This document shows positions 8,159-15,246 of a stretch of 64,000 bases of DNA, one piece after another. Source of the stretch: CBDCUF01 sp965222525 (GTDB taxonomy: Bacteria; Pseudomonadota; Alphaproteobacteria; Rickettsiales; UBA8987); assembly GCA_965222525.1 (NCBI GenBank), contig OZ244955.1:62001-126000 (forward strand), in the 5' to 3' direction. The stretch's first letter is position 1. Every line of letters starts with the position of its first letter. A program made the translations under genes and the position numbers. The notes beneath the pieces were generated by a model. The model was not told the origin of the DNA, searched no databases, and saw only the letters and a list, made by a program, of their open reading frames with translations.

Positions 8159-8422
8159 ATGGCATTGGATACAGAAAAATATATGCACTACCTTGATAAA
8201 TTCGACATGACGGAAGAGCAGAAAGTGCAATGTATTCAGGATGTATGGAATATTGTAGATAGCTGTGTAGATGCAGCATTTGGCAAACATCCAGTGCAAC
8301 AAATTCGTGGATATACATCGCCCGGTAATTTACAGAGTCCAGCCAAAAGGTTAGGATGTTCTTATCAGAAAATATCAGACGATTTTAACGGCAGTGCCGC
8401 TGAACAGAAAGGACGTAAATAG
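8159..8422 (+). CDS. Small conserved-type protein upstream of serine recombinases
   Basis: An 87-residue soluble protein; ATG 8159 is chosen because AGGAG lies 10 bases upstream. The N-terminal half is helical (LDKFDMTEEQKVQCIQDVWN) and the C-terminal half basic. It starts a rightward operon: a degenerate recombinase begins 2 bp after its stop and the full-length recombinase follows. Placement suggests a role as a recombination accessory or directionality factor, but the sequence has no known DNA-binding motif and the idea is inference from position only. Confidence 0.6.
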   Translation: MALDTEKYMHYLDKFDMTEEQKVQCIQDVWNIVDSCVDAAFGKHPVQQIRGYTSPGNLQSPAKRLGCSYQKISDDFNGSAAEQKGRK

Positions 8423-8424
8423 CC

Positions 8425-8844
8425 ATGAAAAATCATGATTCCCAAAAAGCAATTATCTATCGCCGTACAGCGACTAAAAAACAACCCTGGGAAAACTCCA
8501 GTCTGGATGTACAGGAAGCCCGATGCCGTCAGTATGCGAAACAGCAGGGCTACAAAGTGACGCATATTTTTGGTGAGGAAGGTATATCAGGTCTCCAAAT
8601 CAATCCGGGTATGCAAAATATGCTGAAGTTCCTTCAATCACATAAAACGGACAAGTACGTTGTGATTGTTGATCACATCAGCCGCCTTTCGCGTAACGTG
8701 GCAACCCATGTAAGGCTTCGAAAGGCAATTCATGAAGCGGGAGGCGGTCTTGAAAGCCCTTCCTTTGATCTTAGCAATACTCCTGAAGGCCATCTTATAG
8801 AACAAATGATGGTTTCTCGTGAGGAACTGGAAGAAGGCCTATAG
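8425..8844 (+). CDS. Catalytically dead serine recombinase N-terminal domain
   Basis: A 139-residue protein consisting only of a resolvase-type catalytic domain. It lines up with the first 135 residues of the next gene: IIYRRTATKKQ against VIYCRVSDPKQ, EEGISG in both, MLKFL in both, HISRLSRN against DISRLARD, and LESPSFDL against LESPSIEF. The position of the nucleophilic serine is alanine (A16), while the arginines of the second motif remain. The recombinase and zinc-ribbon domains are absent. It is translated from its own start with only 8 bp to the next gene. The frame is intact rather than decayed, so it may act as a regulatory partner in mixed tetramers. That role is inference. Confidence 0.75.
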   Translation: MKNHDSQKAIIYRRTATKKQPWENSSLDVQEARCRQYAKQQGYKVTHIFGEEGISGLQINPGMQNMLKFLQSHKTDKYVVIVDHISRLSRNVATHVRLRKAIHEAGGGLESPSFDLSNTPEGHLIEQMMVSREELEEGL

Positions 8845-8852
8845 GTGAGCTT

Positions 8853-10412
8853 ATGGAAGGTAGCGAAACCAAAAAAGCTGTCATATATTGCCGTGTTTCC
8901 GACCCAAAGCAAATGCAACGTGGAGACGGCCTTAGCTCACAGGAAACGAGAAGCCGTGATTTTGCCAAACATAAAGGCTATGAAGTCGTAGCAGTCTTCA
9001 AGGAAGAAGGTATATCGGGCAGCTTGATGGATCGTCCCCAGATGCAAGCCATGCTGAAATTCCTGAAAGCTGGCAAGCACAAGCACCAATATGTTGTAAT
9101 CATCGATGACATTAGCCGCTTAGCCAGGGATTTGGAAGCACATATAAAGCTGCGCACAATGATTGCCGATGTCGATGCCAAACTGGAAAGCCCTTCCATT
9201 GAATTTGGTGAAGATTCCGATAGCAAATTAGTAGAACGTATGCTTGCTTCAGTTGCTGCACACCAGCGTGAAAAAAATGCCGAGCAAACAAAGAACCGTA
9301 TGCAAGCCAGGGTAAAGAATGGTTACTGGATAGCCAATCCACCTCCCGGATATCGTTTCGACCACGTGGCCGGACATAATGGCCGGGTAATGATAAAGGA
9401 TGATCCTTGCGCGTCTGTGGTCAAAGAAGCATTAGAAAGTTTTGCTTCGGGAAAACTGGAGACACAAGGGGAAATAAAACGCTTCCTTGATGCCTCACCC
9501 CATTATCCGAAAGGCCGGAACGGTGAAGTCCATTACTCACGTGTACGAAGTCTGCTAACCAACGTACTCTACGCCGGTTATATCAATGTGCCGAAATGGG
9601 GCATCAAACTGCAACCAGCACAGCACGAAGCGCTTATCAGCTTTGAGACATACCAGAAAATTCAGGAGCGTTTGAATGAAAAAGCCAAAGCCCCGATCCG
9701 CAAAGATATTAAAATCGACTTTCCGTTGCGAGGCTTCGTTACCTGCAATTGTTGCGGTCATCCCATGACATCCTGCTGGTCAAAGGGCAGAAGTGGAAAA
9801 TACCCCTATTACCTCTGCTTTACCAAAGGCTGCGACGAATATCGGAAATCCATCCGCAAAGAGCTCATGGAGGATGAGTTTGAAGAATTGCTGCATACCA
9901 TGCGTCCGCAGCCAGAGCTATTATACATGGCAAAGGAAATGATCGAGGTTAGTTGGGAAGCGCATATGCAGTCTCTCAACCAGGACACGGGTGCTCTGAA
10001 AGCCGAAATTCGCCAGATTGAACGCAAAGTCGAGCAGTTCCTGGATAGGATCATTGAAACCGATAACCCGACACTCATTAGCACCTATGAGAAAAAGATC
10101 AGCACATTGGAAGAACAAAGGGTTGCTTTGAACGAAAAAACAGCCATGTGTGGCCGCCCTCTCAAAAGTTTCGACGAATCTTTTCGAACCGCCATCGATT
10201 TTCTTGGAAACCCCTGCAAACTCTGGGCTTCCGATAGGTTGGAGGACAAAAGAACCGTGCTCAGACTGGCATTTTCGGACAAATTGCCCTACCGCCGAAA
10301 TGAGGGTTTTCGAACCGCCCAAACATCGCTTCCATTCTCACTTTTAGAGGACTTGCGAGGGGGTAAGTCGGAAATGGCGCGCCCGGCAAGATTCGAACTC
10401 ACGACCTTCTGA
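8853..10412 (+). CDS. Large serine recombinase
   Basis: A 519-residue member of the large serine recombinase family. The catalytic domain spans about residues 8-150 with nucleophile S16 in YCRVSDPKQ and the motif DISRLARD. A recombinase domain follows (about 165-270), then a zinc ribbon (CNCCGHPM through CFTKGC, about 290-330) and a long coiled coil (about 370-430) that usually controls synapsis. Such enzymes integrate and excise elements. The last 12 residues (MARPARFELTTF) are encoded by the 3' end of a tRNA-Arg gene read backwards, so the stop codon lies in tRNA sequence. This marks the border of its element. The true target site cannot be shown from this window. Confidence 0.88.
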   Translation: MEGSETKKAVIYCRVSDPKQMQRGDGLSSQETRSRDFAKHKGYEVVAVFKEEGISGSLMDRPQMQAMLKFLKAGKHKHQYVVIIDDISRLARDLEAHIKLRTMIADVDAKLESPSIEFGEDSDSKLVERMLASVAAHQREKNAEQTKNRMQARVKNGYWIANPPPGYRFDHVAGHNGRVMIKDDPCASVVKEALESFASGKLETQGEIKRFLDASPHYPKGRNGEVHYSRVRSLLTNVLYAGYINVPKWGIKLQPAQHEALISFETYQKIQERLNEKAKAPIRKDIKIDFPLRGFVTCNCCGHPMTSCWSKGRSGKYPYYLCFTKGCDEYRKSIRKELMEDEFEELLHTMRPQPELLYMAKEMIEVSWEAHMQSLNQDTGALKAEIRQIERKVEQFLDRIIETDNPTLISTYEKKISTLEEQRVALNEKTAMCGRPLKSFDESFRTAIDFLGNPCKLWASDRLEDKRTVLRLAFSDKLPYRRNEGFRTAQTSLPFSLLEDLRGGKSEMARPARFELTTF

Positions 10413-10419
10413 TCCGTAG
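10375..10419 (-). pseudogene. 3' half of split tRNA-Arg(ACG); prophage attL
   Basis: The minus strand reads from the anticodon loop CTACG to an encoded CCA end. It includes the T-loop TTCGAAT and the 3' acceptor strand CGGGCGC. This acceptor strand pairs perfectly with GCGCCCG of the 5' half at 51656-51692, not with the intact tRNA at 51451-51527. Joining the two halves at the shared CGTAG (10415-10419 and 51656-51660) gives a 77-nt tRNA with a perfect anticodon stem (TCTGA with TCAGA). Confidence 0.88.
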
Positions 10420-10538
10420 CCTAATCGCACGCACATCATCAGCCGTAAGGAATCCACCGGAAACATAATCTAAATAAGGGGTTGCGGCGGAAGTGTCAAT
10501 CATCAAAGACCCACAGCTATCATCACCTTTCATCGCCC

Positions 10539-10561
10539 GGTGGTCCCGGGGTGGTTCCAAG
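10539..10561 (+). repeat. Left pair of candidate integrase arm sites
   Basis: GGTGGTCCC at 10539-10547 and GGTGGTTCC at 10550-10558 are direct repeats 11 bp apart. The same pair spacing recurs near the right junction (51547 and 51558). Short direct repeats flanking the core at both ends are typical of tyrosine integrase arm sites. Confidence 0.55.
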
Positions 10562-10562
10562 A

Positions 10563-10596
10563 CCTAACCCACTCTTCCGAAAAACTGTGGGTTAGG
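10563..10596. repeat. Perfect 10-bp inverted repeat in attL region
   Basis: CCTAACCCAC (10563-10572) pairs perfectly with GTGGGTTAGG (10587-10596) across 14 nt. It lies two bases after the arm-site pair and has no T-run, so a protein binding site (excisionase or host factor) is likelier than a terminator. The rest of the gene-free stretch 10413-10777 contains only the attachment core, the arm repeats and the integrase terminator. Confidence 0.5.
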
Positions 10597-10717
10597 AATT
10601 CATATTTTGGAGCTCGTGGACCGACAAAAACTCGATTCCCCGACCCTCTGTTTTTTCCGTTGCGCGGGTGGCCGCCTATCCGCTTCCCCGACCGTGTGAC
10701 GCGCGGTCTGATGGTCG

Positions 10718-10747
10718 AAAAAAAGCCCCGCCGATGAAAGCGGGGCT
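10718..10747 (-). terminator. Rho-independent terminator of integrase
   Basis: On the minus strand AGCCCCGC pairs with GCGGGGCT around an 8-nt loop and is followed by seven Ts. It lies about 30 bp after the integrase stop codon. Confidence 0.88.
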
Positions 10748-10777
10748 ACCGAGGGAAGGTAAATAGTGCCGGCGGTT

Positions 10778-12070
10778 TTAGGCGTTAGCTTGCTGCCGGA
10801 ATTGGTCGATACTGATTATCTTGCCGTCGGCCGGGATATCTTCCGCCGGTGTATCGGCCGGCTCGGTGTCCGGTTCCTCCGGTTCCGGATCGGCTGGCTT
10901 GTTACCCGTCATTACGGCCGCCACCAGCTGGCTTGCTTCGCGTAGTGGCTCATCGGCAAGGTGCGCGTAGCGGTTGGTGGTTTCAGACCGCTTGTGGCCG
11001 AGAATGCCACCCACCATCGGCAGGGACATGCCAAGATAGGAAATCGCCACGCTGGCAAAGGTATGACGTAAATCGTGGATGCGGACGTCGTCCAGCCCCG
11101 CCTTTGCCCGGAGGCGTATCCACGCATCTTTAGCGTTATGCAGCGGCTTGCCGGCGCAGCGCTCGCTTGCAATCACATACGGGTTGTTTTCCAGCGGTGG
11201 TGTCCGGTTAAGCACGGCGACCGCCTCGCTATTCAGCGGCACAAATTTTGCGCCGGTTTTGGAGTCGGGCAGTTCAAGCCGGTTTTGCTCAAAATTCACC
11301 CATTCCCATTTCAGGTCCTTAATTTCCCCGAGCCGGCATCCGGTTAAAAGCAGGAGCCGGAAAAGGTTGGTGATGTAGATGCTGGTGGAACGGTTTTCGT
11401 CCTCGGTATTCAGCACGGCAAACAGGCGCTTTATTTCATCTTGCGTCAGATACCGCTCGCGCGCGTGCTCTTTGAATTTACGCACGCCTTTGCAGGGGTT
11501 GCTGTTTTGCGGCTTATAACCCCATTCCTCGCATAGCTTCATGGCTTTGCTAAGCAGCGACATCATCCGGTTAGCCTGATACGGCGTATCCTTATGCTCG
11601 ATCATAAAGCGCTCGACGTCCAGCTTGGTAATGCTGCGGATTTGCCGGTTGCCGATGCTTTTCAGCATGACTTTCCACAAAAACTCATTGCTGGCTTTGG
11701 TGCTGGGCTTCAAATAAACGCTACCGTATAGCTCGTCGTAAACGTCCTTAATTTCCCGCAGCGTTTTGTCTTCGCGCTTGGCCCTTGATTCCTCGGCCGG
11801 GTTTTCACCCTTTGCCACCCGGTAATGATATTCCAGCGCTTTTTCGCGTGCCTGATCCGGTGTCATCGGCGGCTTGCCGATGGTGAGCTTGCGAGTGGTC
11901 GCTTTCCGGCCCCGGCCGTTGCGGTATTTATACATATAGGAAATAGAGCCTTGTGGGGTGATACGCAGCCCGAAGCCGGGTATTTCACTATCCCACACAT
12001 AATACTCTTTGCCGGTGGTGATGACGGCGTCAACGACGCGCTTGGTCAATTTGGTTTTCTCGTTACGCAT
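10778..12070 (-). CDS. int: Prophage tyrosine integrase (P4-type)
   Basis: A 430-residue tyrosine recombinase that inserts and excises the prophage. The N-terminus has the DUF4102 arm-binding domain (VWDSEIPGFGLRITPQG, about residues 25-95), then a core-binding domain and a catalytic domain. Catalytic residues are visible: R246 in GCRLGEI, H332 and R335 in HDLRHTF, H359 in LGHKR, and nucleophile Y368 in NRYAHL. The C-terminal 50 residues are acidic and proline-rich, beyond the usual domain. The gene is the last of the leftward operon, overlaps the preceding gene by 8 bp, and lies next to attL, the normal place for an integrase. P4-type integrases commonly recombine in the anticodon or T-arm of tRNA genes, which fits the split tRNA-Arg. 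Confidence 0.93.
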   Translation of the reverse strand: MRNEKTKLTKRVVDAVITTGKEYYVWDSEIPGFGLRITPQGSISYMYKYRNGRGRKATTRKLTIGKPPMTPDQAREKALEYHYRVAKGENPAEESRAKREDKTLREIKDVYDELYGSVYLKPSTKASNEFLWKVMLKSIGNRQIRSITKLDVERFMIEHKDTPYQANRMMSLLSKAMKLCEEWGYKPQNSNPCKGVRKFKEHARERYLTQDEIKRLFAVLNTEDENRSTSIYITNLFRLLLLTGCRLGEIKDLKWEWVNFEQNRLELPDSKTGAKFVPLNSEAVAVLNRTPPLENNPYVIASERCAGKPLHNAKDAWIRLRAKAGLDDVRIHDLRHTFASVAISYLGMSLPMVGGILGHKRSETTNRYAHLADEPLREASQLVAAVMTGNKPADPEPEEPDTEPADTPAEDIPADGKIISIDQFRQQANA

Positions 12071-12509
12071 GAGCCACCTCCCGGATTAAGGCTGGGAAGT
12101 CACCGAAATGCAGCCGCCTTTGTTTATCGGTGGCCCAATAATGCTCAAGGGTTTTCGGGTTCATGAGCTGCAACCGGCGTAAAAAGGCCGGCATGTCACC
12201 GCTGCGCGCTAAATCCTGCAGCGGAAAACTATCGAAGGCCTGTTCCGCCTTGATGGTAAGCCAGTGATCGCCGGCGGCCGATTGCTGGACAAAACAAATG
12301 TCATCGATGCAAATGGCCGTCCCTATCGGGTGGTGTGGTTTACTGGTAATAAATTGGAGAAAATCGTCGGCGCTGATAGCGATGTAAATGCTGTGCTCGG
12401 TGAGCGGCGCCGGCGCGTCGTGTTTGATATATTGATTGCGCGTTGCGATTTGCACCCACTTAGGGATTAAATCGCTTTGAAGTTGCCCTCGATATAAATA
12501 TGTGGTCAT
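12063..12509 (-). CDS. Hypothetical phage protein upstream of integrase
   Basis: A 148-residue soluble protein with no recognised domain. AGGAGG lies eight bases before ATG 12509. It overlaps the integrase start by 8 bp, so the two are translationally coupled. The sequence is mixed strand and helix with a C-terminal helix (FGDFPALIREVAHA). A role in lysogeny or integration control is suggested only by its place in the leftward operon. Confidence 0.6.
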   Translation of the reverse strand: MTTYLYRGQLQSDLIPKWVQIATRNQYIKHDAPAPLTEHSIYIAISADDFLQFITSKPHHPIGTAICIDDICFVQQSAAGDHWLTIKAEQAFDSFPLQDLARSGDMPAFLRRLQLMNPKTLEHYWATDKQRRLHFGDFPALIREVAHA

Positions 12510-12636
12510 ATATTAACCTCCTGCTCGGTTTATTAACGTACATTTTCAACGCCGTTTTGCAGGTTCCGGGGCTAAGGGTGGCCGCCCTTAGTCCCTTCAA
12601 TTTAGCCAGCAAGAACAGACGTTTAGCCAACCACAT
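12460..12636 (-). CDS. Possible small basic protein (58 aa)
   Basis: An open frame of 58 codons begins at ATG 12636, six bases after GAGGAG, in the gap between the excisionase-like gene and the 148-residue gene. It starts with a basic hydrophobic helix (MWLAKRLFLLAKLKGL). It overlaps the next gene by 50 bp. Only the ribosome site and the otherwise unexplained gap support it. It may not be real. Confidence 0.25.
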   Translation of the reverse strand: MWLAKRLFLLAKLKGLRAATLSPGTCKTALKMYVNKPSRRLIYDHIFISRATSKRFNP

Positions 12637-12676
12637 ACATTACTCCTCTTCTTTTTTGATGGGAATGCCCAACCAG

Positions 12677-12976
12677 CTATTCCATCGTAGAATTTTTTTG
12701 CATGTCTCTTTCATGAGCCAGCACGCCGCCACCACCGAAAAGCGGATAACGCACCTTGGCGTATTTGCCGTTGCTCAATTTCATAAAGGTGGGGCCTTTA
12801 CCGCTTACACGCAGATTCCCTAAATGGCTTTCATGCACGCGCCAGCGCTTCGCCAATTCTTCGGGGAGCAAGTATATGTTCCGGGTTAAAGTCGTCATGC
12901 CGTGCTGATTGAGGTGGTCTTGTATTTGTTCCAGCACTTCCTCAATCGTTTTTCCGCTGAAGGTTAAATCTCGCAT
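12677..12976 (-). CDS. Excisionase-like / helix-turn-helix protein
   Basis: A 99-residue protein. The central part reads like an AlpA/Xis-type winged helix: YLLPEELAKRWRVHESHLGN, then a turn, then FMKLSNGKYAKVRYPL, where a lysine-tyrosine wing ends the domain. Such proteins bind near attachment sites and direct excision, or act as regulators. GGAGG lies at a proper distance before ATG 12976, and the start overlaps the preceding XRE gene by 13 bp. It lies in the leftward operon that ends in the integrase, which supports the excisionase reading. The C-terminus is short and polar. Confidence 0.65.
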   Translation of the reverse strand: MRDLTFSGKTIEEVLEQIQDHLNQHGMTTLTRNIYLLPEELAKRWRVHESHLGNLRVSGKGPTFMKLSNGKYAKVRYPLFGGGGVLAHERDMQKNSTME

Positions 12977-13377
12977 TCCGTTTCCTCCGCACTCGGTAAA
13001 TCCTGATTTGCGAGGCCTTCGGCCACGGTGATGACGATATTACGTTTCGCCTGGTCATGAATGCCGGCAAAAAGCCGCATCAATTTAAGCGAATCATGGC
13101 TAGCGTCGCGCGGCTTAGGCGGCTCCAGCTCCTTGCTAAAGAATTCCAGCGGCGACGCTTTGAATGTATCGCAAAACTGGTGGATGCGGCTTACGCTCAT
13201 ACGGTTTTCGCCGCGCTCATATTTTTGGATTTGCTGGAATGTAAGGCCAACAATTTCGCCGAGCTGGTTCTGCGATAAGCCTTTACAGATTCTAAGACGG
13301 CGCAACATCTTGCCGGCATAGATATCGGCGGGATGCGGCGCCCCACCTTTTTTGTATAACTTATTGGTATTCACCAT
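12964..13377 (-). CDS. XRE-family transcriptional regulator
   Basis: A 137-residue protein starting at ATG 13377, preceded by GAGGAGGTG; longer readings lack a ribosome site and run through the upstream gene. Residues about 20-75 form a classic HTH_3 domain (MLRRLRICKGLSQNQLGEIV then TFQQIQKYERGENRMS). The C-terminal part is helical and may mediate dimerisation. Proteins like this, with the QIQKYERG motif and a lone C-terminal helix, are common in alphaproteobacteria and their phages. It overlaps the small membrane-protein gene by 17 bp and is followed by the excisionase-like gene, so it is part of the leftward integration operon. Confidence 0.82.
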   Translation of the reverse strand: MVNTNKLYKKGGAPHPADIYAGKMLRRLRICKGLSQNQLGEIVGLTFQQIQKYERGENRMSVSRIHQFCDTFKASPLEFFSKELEPPKPRDASHDSLKLMRLFAGIHDQAKRNIVITVAEGLANQDLPSAEETECEI

Positions 13378-13603
13378 AAGGCACCTCCTCGTGTACGGAT
13401 TCACATTGCGGATAAATTCCCTCCGGTATGCAAACCCCACCGGGTTCACAGCACCCCGTTATCCAGTTGATCAGGGCGAACATAAAAAGCCCGAAGCACA
13501 TAGCAATTAATGCTCCCCAGAGTAAGTATTCAGCCGCCTTTTTTAGACAAGCCGATACTGTTCGGCGCCGGCGTGTGCGCCGCCTACGTTTCATATAGTC
13601 CAT
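13361..13603 (-). CDS. Small membrane protein
   Basis: An 80-residue protein. The N-terminus is very basic (a run of arginines), followed by one membrane helix (LLWGALIAMCFGLFMFALINWI, about residues 27-48) and a short tail with three cysteines (CCEPGGVC). The charge distribution predicts the N-terminus inside the cell. It is the first gene of the leftward operon, directly after the operator-promoter block at 13668-13726. Superinfection exclusion is a common job for such lysogeny-region membrane proteins, but nothing in the sequence proves it. Confidence 0.5.
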   Translation of the reverse strand: MDYMKRRRRTRRRRTVSACLKKAAEYLLWGALIAMCFGLFMFALINWITGCCEPGGVCIPEGIYPQCESVHEEVPYGEYQ

Positions 13604-13667
13604 GACAAACCTACGTTTATATGTTGCAAGCGGCGGTAATCAGTTTTTCATCGCCACTATAGGTTTA

Positions 13668-13726
13668 GGCATAGAAAAGGTTTTCTACTATGTCAACATA
13701 AAAGGTAGCATCTAATGCTACTTAAG
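13668..13726 (-). promoter_or_regulatory. Leftward phage promoter with palindromic operator
   Basis: Read on the minus strand, a perfect palindrome GTAGCAT-TAG-ATGCTAC (13705-13721), preceded by CTTAA, is followed after 8 bp by TTGACA (13691-13696). A 17-bp spacer leads to TATGCC (13668-13673), a weak -10. The same block, operator plus TTTTAT plus TTGACA, occurs at the rightward promoter at 14500-14557. It should drive the membrane protein-XRE-excisionase-integrase operon. Confidence 0.65.
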
Positions 13727-13799
13727 AACGAAGGGAAACGCGCAAAAGCAGACATAGCTTGGCTTCACGCCATGCTAGAAGGGTGTAAAAAAATTTGGA

Positions 13800-14399
13800 T
13801 TAGGATTTGAAGATCGCTTTTACAGGATAGGCCGCGAGGATTTTTTTATCACGCAGCAGCGTGCCGTTAGGGCGCGTAATATAGAAGTGATTCGCCCGGG
13901 AGCCGTTGGCAAACACGCCTAAAATGATGTTTGAGCGGCTAACTTCAACCAGGCACATACGGCCGGTACAGTTGCGTGCAACAAACTGTTTACCGGTGTC
14001 AAATACCAGCTGGTCGCCCTTGCGGAACATCGGGAAAATATCTTCTGAAACCGTTACCACCTCAAGCTCCACACCGCCTAGTGGGGACGGTAGCGCTACG
14101 TCTCCGCCTTTCTTGGAGACGGTTATCGCATAATCGGCGCCAAGGGTGCCGTAAAGATTGACGGTGCGCTCTTCCGCTTCTCCGTCATCAAGTAAATCTG
14201 TTGCTTTGCAGCCATATAGCTTGGCGTATTGTTCCAGCTGCTTGTTTGAAATGCCCTGTCCGGCCTCGTGCCTTTTGATGGTGCCGACGTGCACCTTCAG
14301 CTTTGCCGCAACGTCCTCCTGCGTCAATCCCGCTTCAGTTCGATAGAACACCATCTTAGAACGACGGCGGACTCTCGGCTTTTTCATGGTTTCTGTCAT
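13800..14399 (-). CDS. CI-like phage repressor with degenerate S24 domain
   Basis: A 199-residue protein with an N-terminal HTH (about residues 15-70: GLTQEDVAAKLKVHVGTIKRHEAG) and a C-terminal LexA/CI-type fold (about 80-199). In active family members a GDSMxP box carries the serine that cuts the protein during SOS. Here the aligned residues are S118-E119-D120-I121-F122-P123, so the serine is replaced by aspartate, and no lysine is seen at the usual second site. It may therefore resist RecA-stimulated cleavage. It lies between two matching operator-promoter blocks, divergent from the Cro-like gene, as expected for the lysogeny repressor. Confidence 0.85.
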   Translation of the reverse strand: MTETMKKPRVRRRSKMVFYRTEAGLTQEDVAAKLKVHVGTIKRHEAGQGISNKQLEQYAKLYGCKATDLLDDGEAEERTVNLYGTLGADYAITVSKKGGDVALPSPLGGVELEVVTVSEDIFPMFRKGDQLVFDTGKQFVARNCTGRMCLVEVSRSNIILGVFANGSRANHFYITRPNGTLLRDKKILAAYPVKAIFKS

Positions 14400-14446
14400 G
14401 CGACACTCTAGTTAAAGTAATTATGCCTTATGTAGCGTTTCTAGTA

Positions 14447-14475
14447 AAAATACCCATAAAGCCACTTTTTATCAA
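14447..14475 (-). promoter_or_regulatory. Candidate repressor promoter
   Basis: On the minus strand TTGATA (14470-14475), a 17-bp spacer and TATTTT (14447-14452) lie 48 bp before the repressor start. A degenerate half of the palindromic operator lies near 14415-14437. Confidence 0.5.
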
Positions 14476-14499
14476 GGAAAAACTGAAAACCGCATTTCG

Positions 14500-14557
14500 C
14501 TTAAGTAGCAAATTATGCTACTTTTATTTTGACAATTAAAAATTTCTGCGTCTTAAT
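14500..14557 (+). promoter_or_regulatory. Rightward early promoter with palindromic operator
   Basis: The operator GTAGCAA-ATT-ATGCTAC (14505-14521), preceded by CTTAA, is followed after 7 bp by TTGACA (14529-14534), a 17-bp spacer and CTTAAT (14552-14557). It faces the Cro-like gene. Operator and -35 region match the leftward block at 13668-13726 almost base for base. Confidence 0.68.
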
Positions 14558-14594
14558 GGGGACCGTCGTTAATAAATCGAAGGGGGCTAACCTC

Positions 14595-14867
14595 ATGAAA
14601 TTAAACCATTGGCTCGTGCTGAATGATATGTCGCACACCCGTTTTGCGGAGTTGATCGACGTACATGCTGCGACGGTCGGGAAATATCTCGGCGGCGTGG
14701 TGCCGGGCCGAAAAGTCATGCGCCGGATTTATCTCATTACCGGTGGCCAGGTGGAACCTAACGATTTTTACGACCTCTCAATCGACAACCTAACTATGGA
14801 GGAATTTCGTTATGTCAGTCCCACCTTTAGATCGTATCGCCCAGCTGCTGCAGCCGGGCGGGAATGA
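14595..14867 (+). CDS. Cro-like helix-turn-helix protein
   Basis: A 90-residue protein from ATG 14595, which has AAGGGGG eight bases upstream. Residues 4-35 read as a helix-turn-helix (WLVLNDMSHTRFAELIDVHA, then ATVGKYLGG), followed by a short strand segment typical of Cro-size regulators. It is the first gene of the rightward early operon, faces the repressor across the operator region, and overlaps the following gene by 56 bp. By position it is the Cro counterpart. No experimental homologue is recognised. Confidence 0.75.
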   Translation: MKLNHWLVLNDMSHTRFAELIDVHAATVGKYLGGVVPGRKVMRRIYLITGGQVEPNDFYDLSIDNLTMEEFRYVSPTFRSYRPAAAAGRE

Positions 14868-15246
14868 AGCCCCAAAACCGGATAAAATAGCCGGTTCATG
14901 TAAAAGCTATGCTTCCGCGGCGCATAAATCATTTGCTACCGCCAAGCGCGCGATAGAAAAAATCACCAAACACGATACCACCGCCGGCCGTGAGGCCGAT
15001 ATCGAACAGGCGGCCGTCTTTTCCAGCCTCGCGGTCATCAATGGCTTTTCAGCGTTAGTGCGGACCTTTGAGCATGCCGGGCAGCCTTATCAAAAAGCGG
15101 TACAATCAGCCTATGCGGTGTTGAACCGCCATCATGCGGCGCTGAAAGATGGTGCAGCCGGCGAAGTGCTGGACGGATTACCGGTGGCGGACCTTTTCGG
15201 CTGGGAAACACCACAAAAAGAAGGAGGCAGCCATGACGGAAAATAA
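14812..15246 (+). CDS. Hypothetical early phage protein
   Basis: A 144-residue, mainly helical soluble protein with GGAGG nine bases before ATG 14812. Most of it is alanine-rich (SYASAAHKSFATAKRAIEK and later TFEHAGQPYQKAVQSAYAVL). It is nested between the Cro-like gene (56-bp overlap) and the GapR-like gene (14-bp overlap), so it is translated from the same early message. It has no recognised domain. Confidence 0.55.
   Translation: MSVPPLDRIAQLLQPGGNEAPKPDKIAGSCKSYASAAHKSFATAKRAIEKITKHDTTAGREADIEQAAVFSSLAVINGFSALVRTFEHAGQPYQKAVQSAYAVLNRHHAALKDGAAGEVLDGLPVADLFGWETPQKEGGSHDGK

Larger units (their letters stand above)
1..10414. mobile_element. Edge of a conjugative/integrative element (partial)
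   Basis: The segment holds a TraG/VirD4-type coupling protein, secreted vWA proteins, small orphan paralogues, a small resolvase, a catalytically degenerate recombinase and a large serine recombinase. None of these is a housekeeping gene. Its right limit is the 3' end of a tRNA-Arg gene, into which the last recombinase gene reads. The left limit lies outside the window, so the size and second end are unknown. Calling it integrative or conjugative is inference from gene content. No relaxase and no other type IV secretion genes are visible here. Confidence 0.55.
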
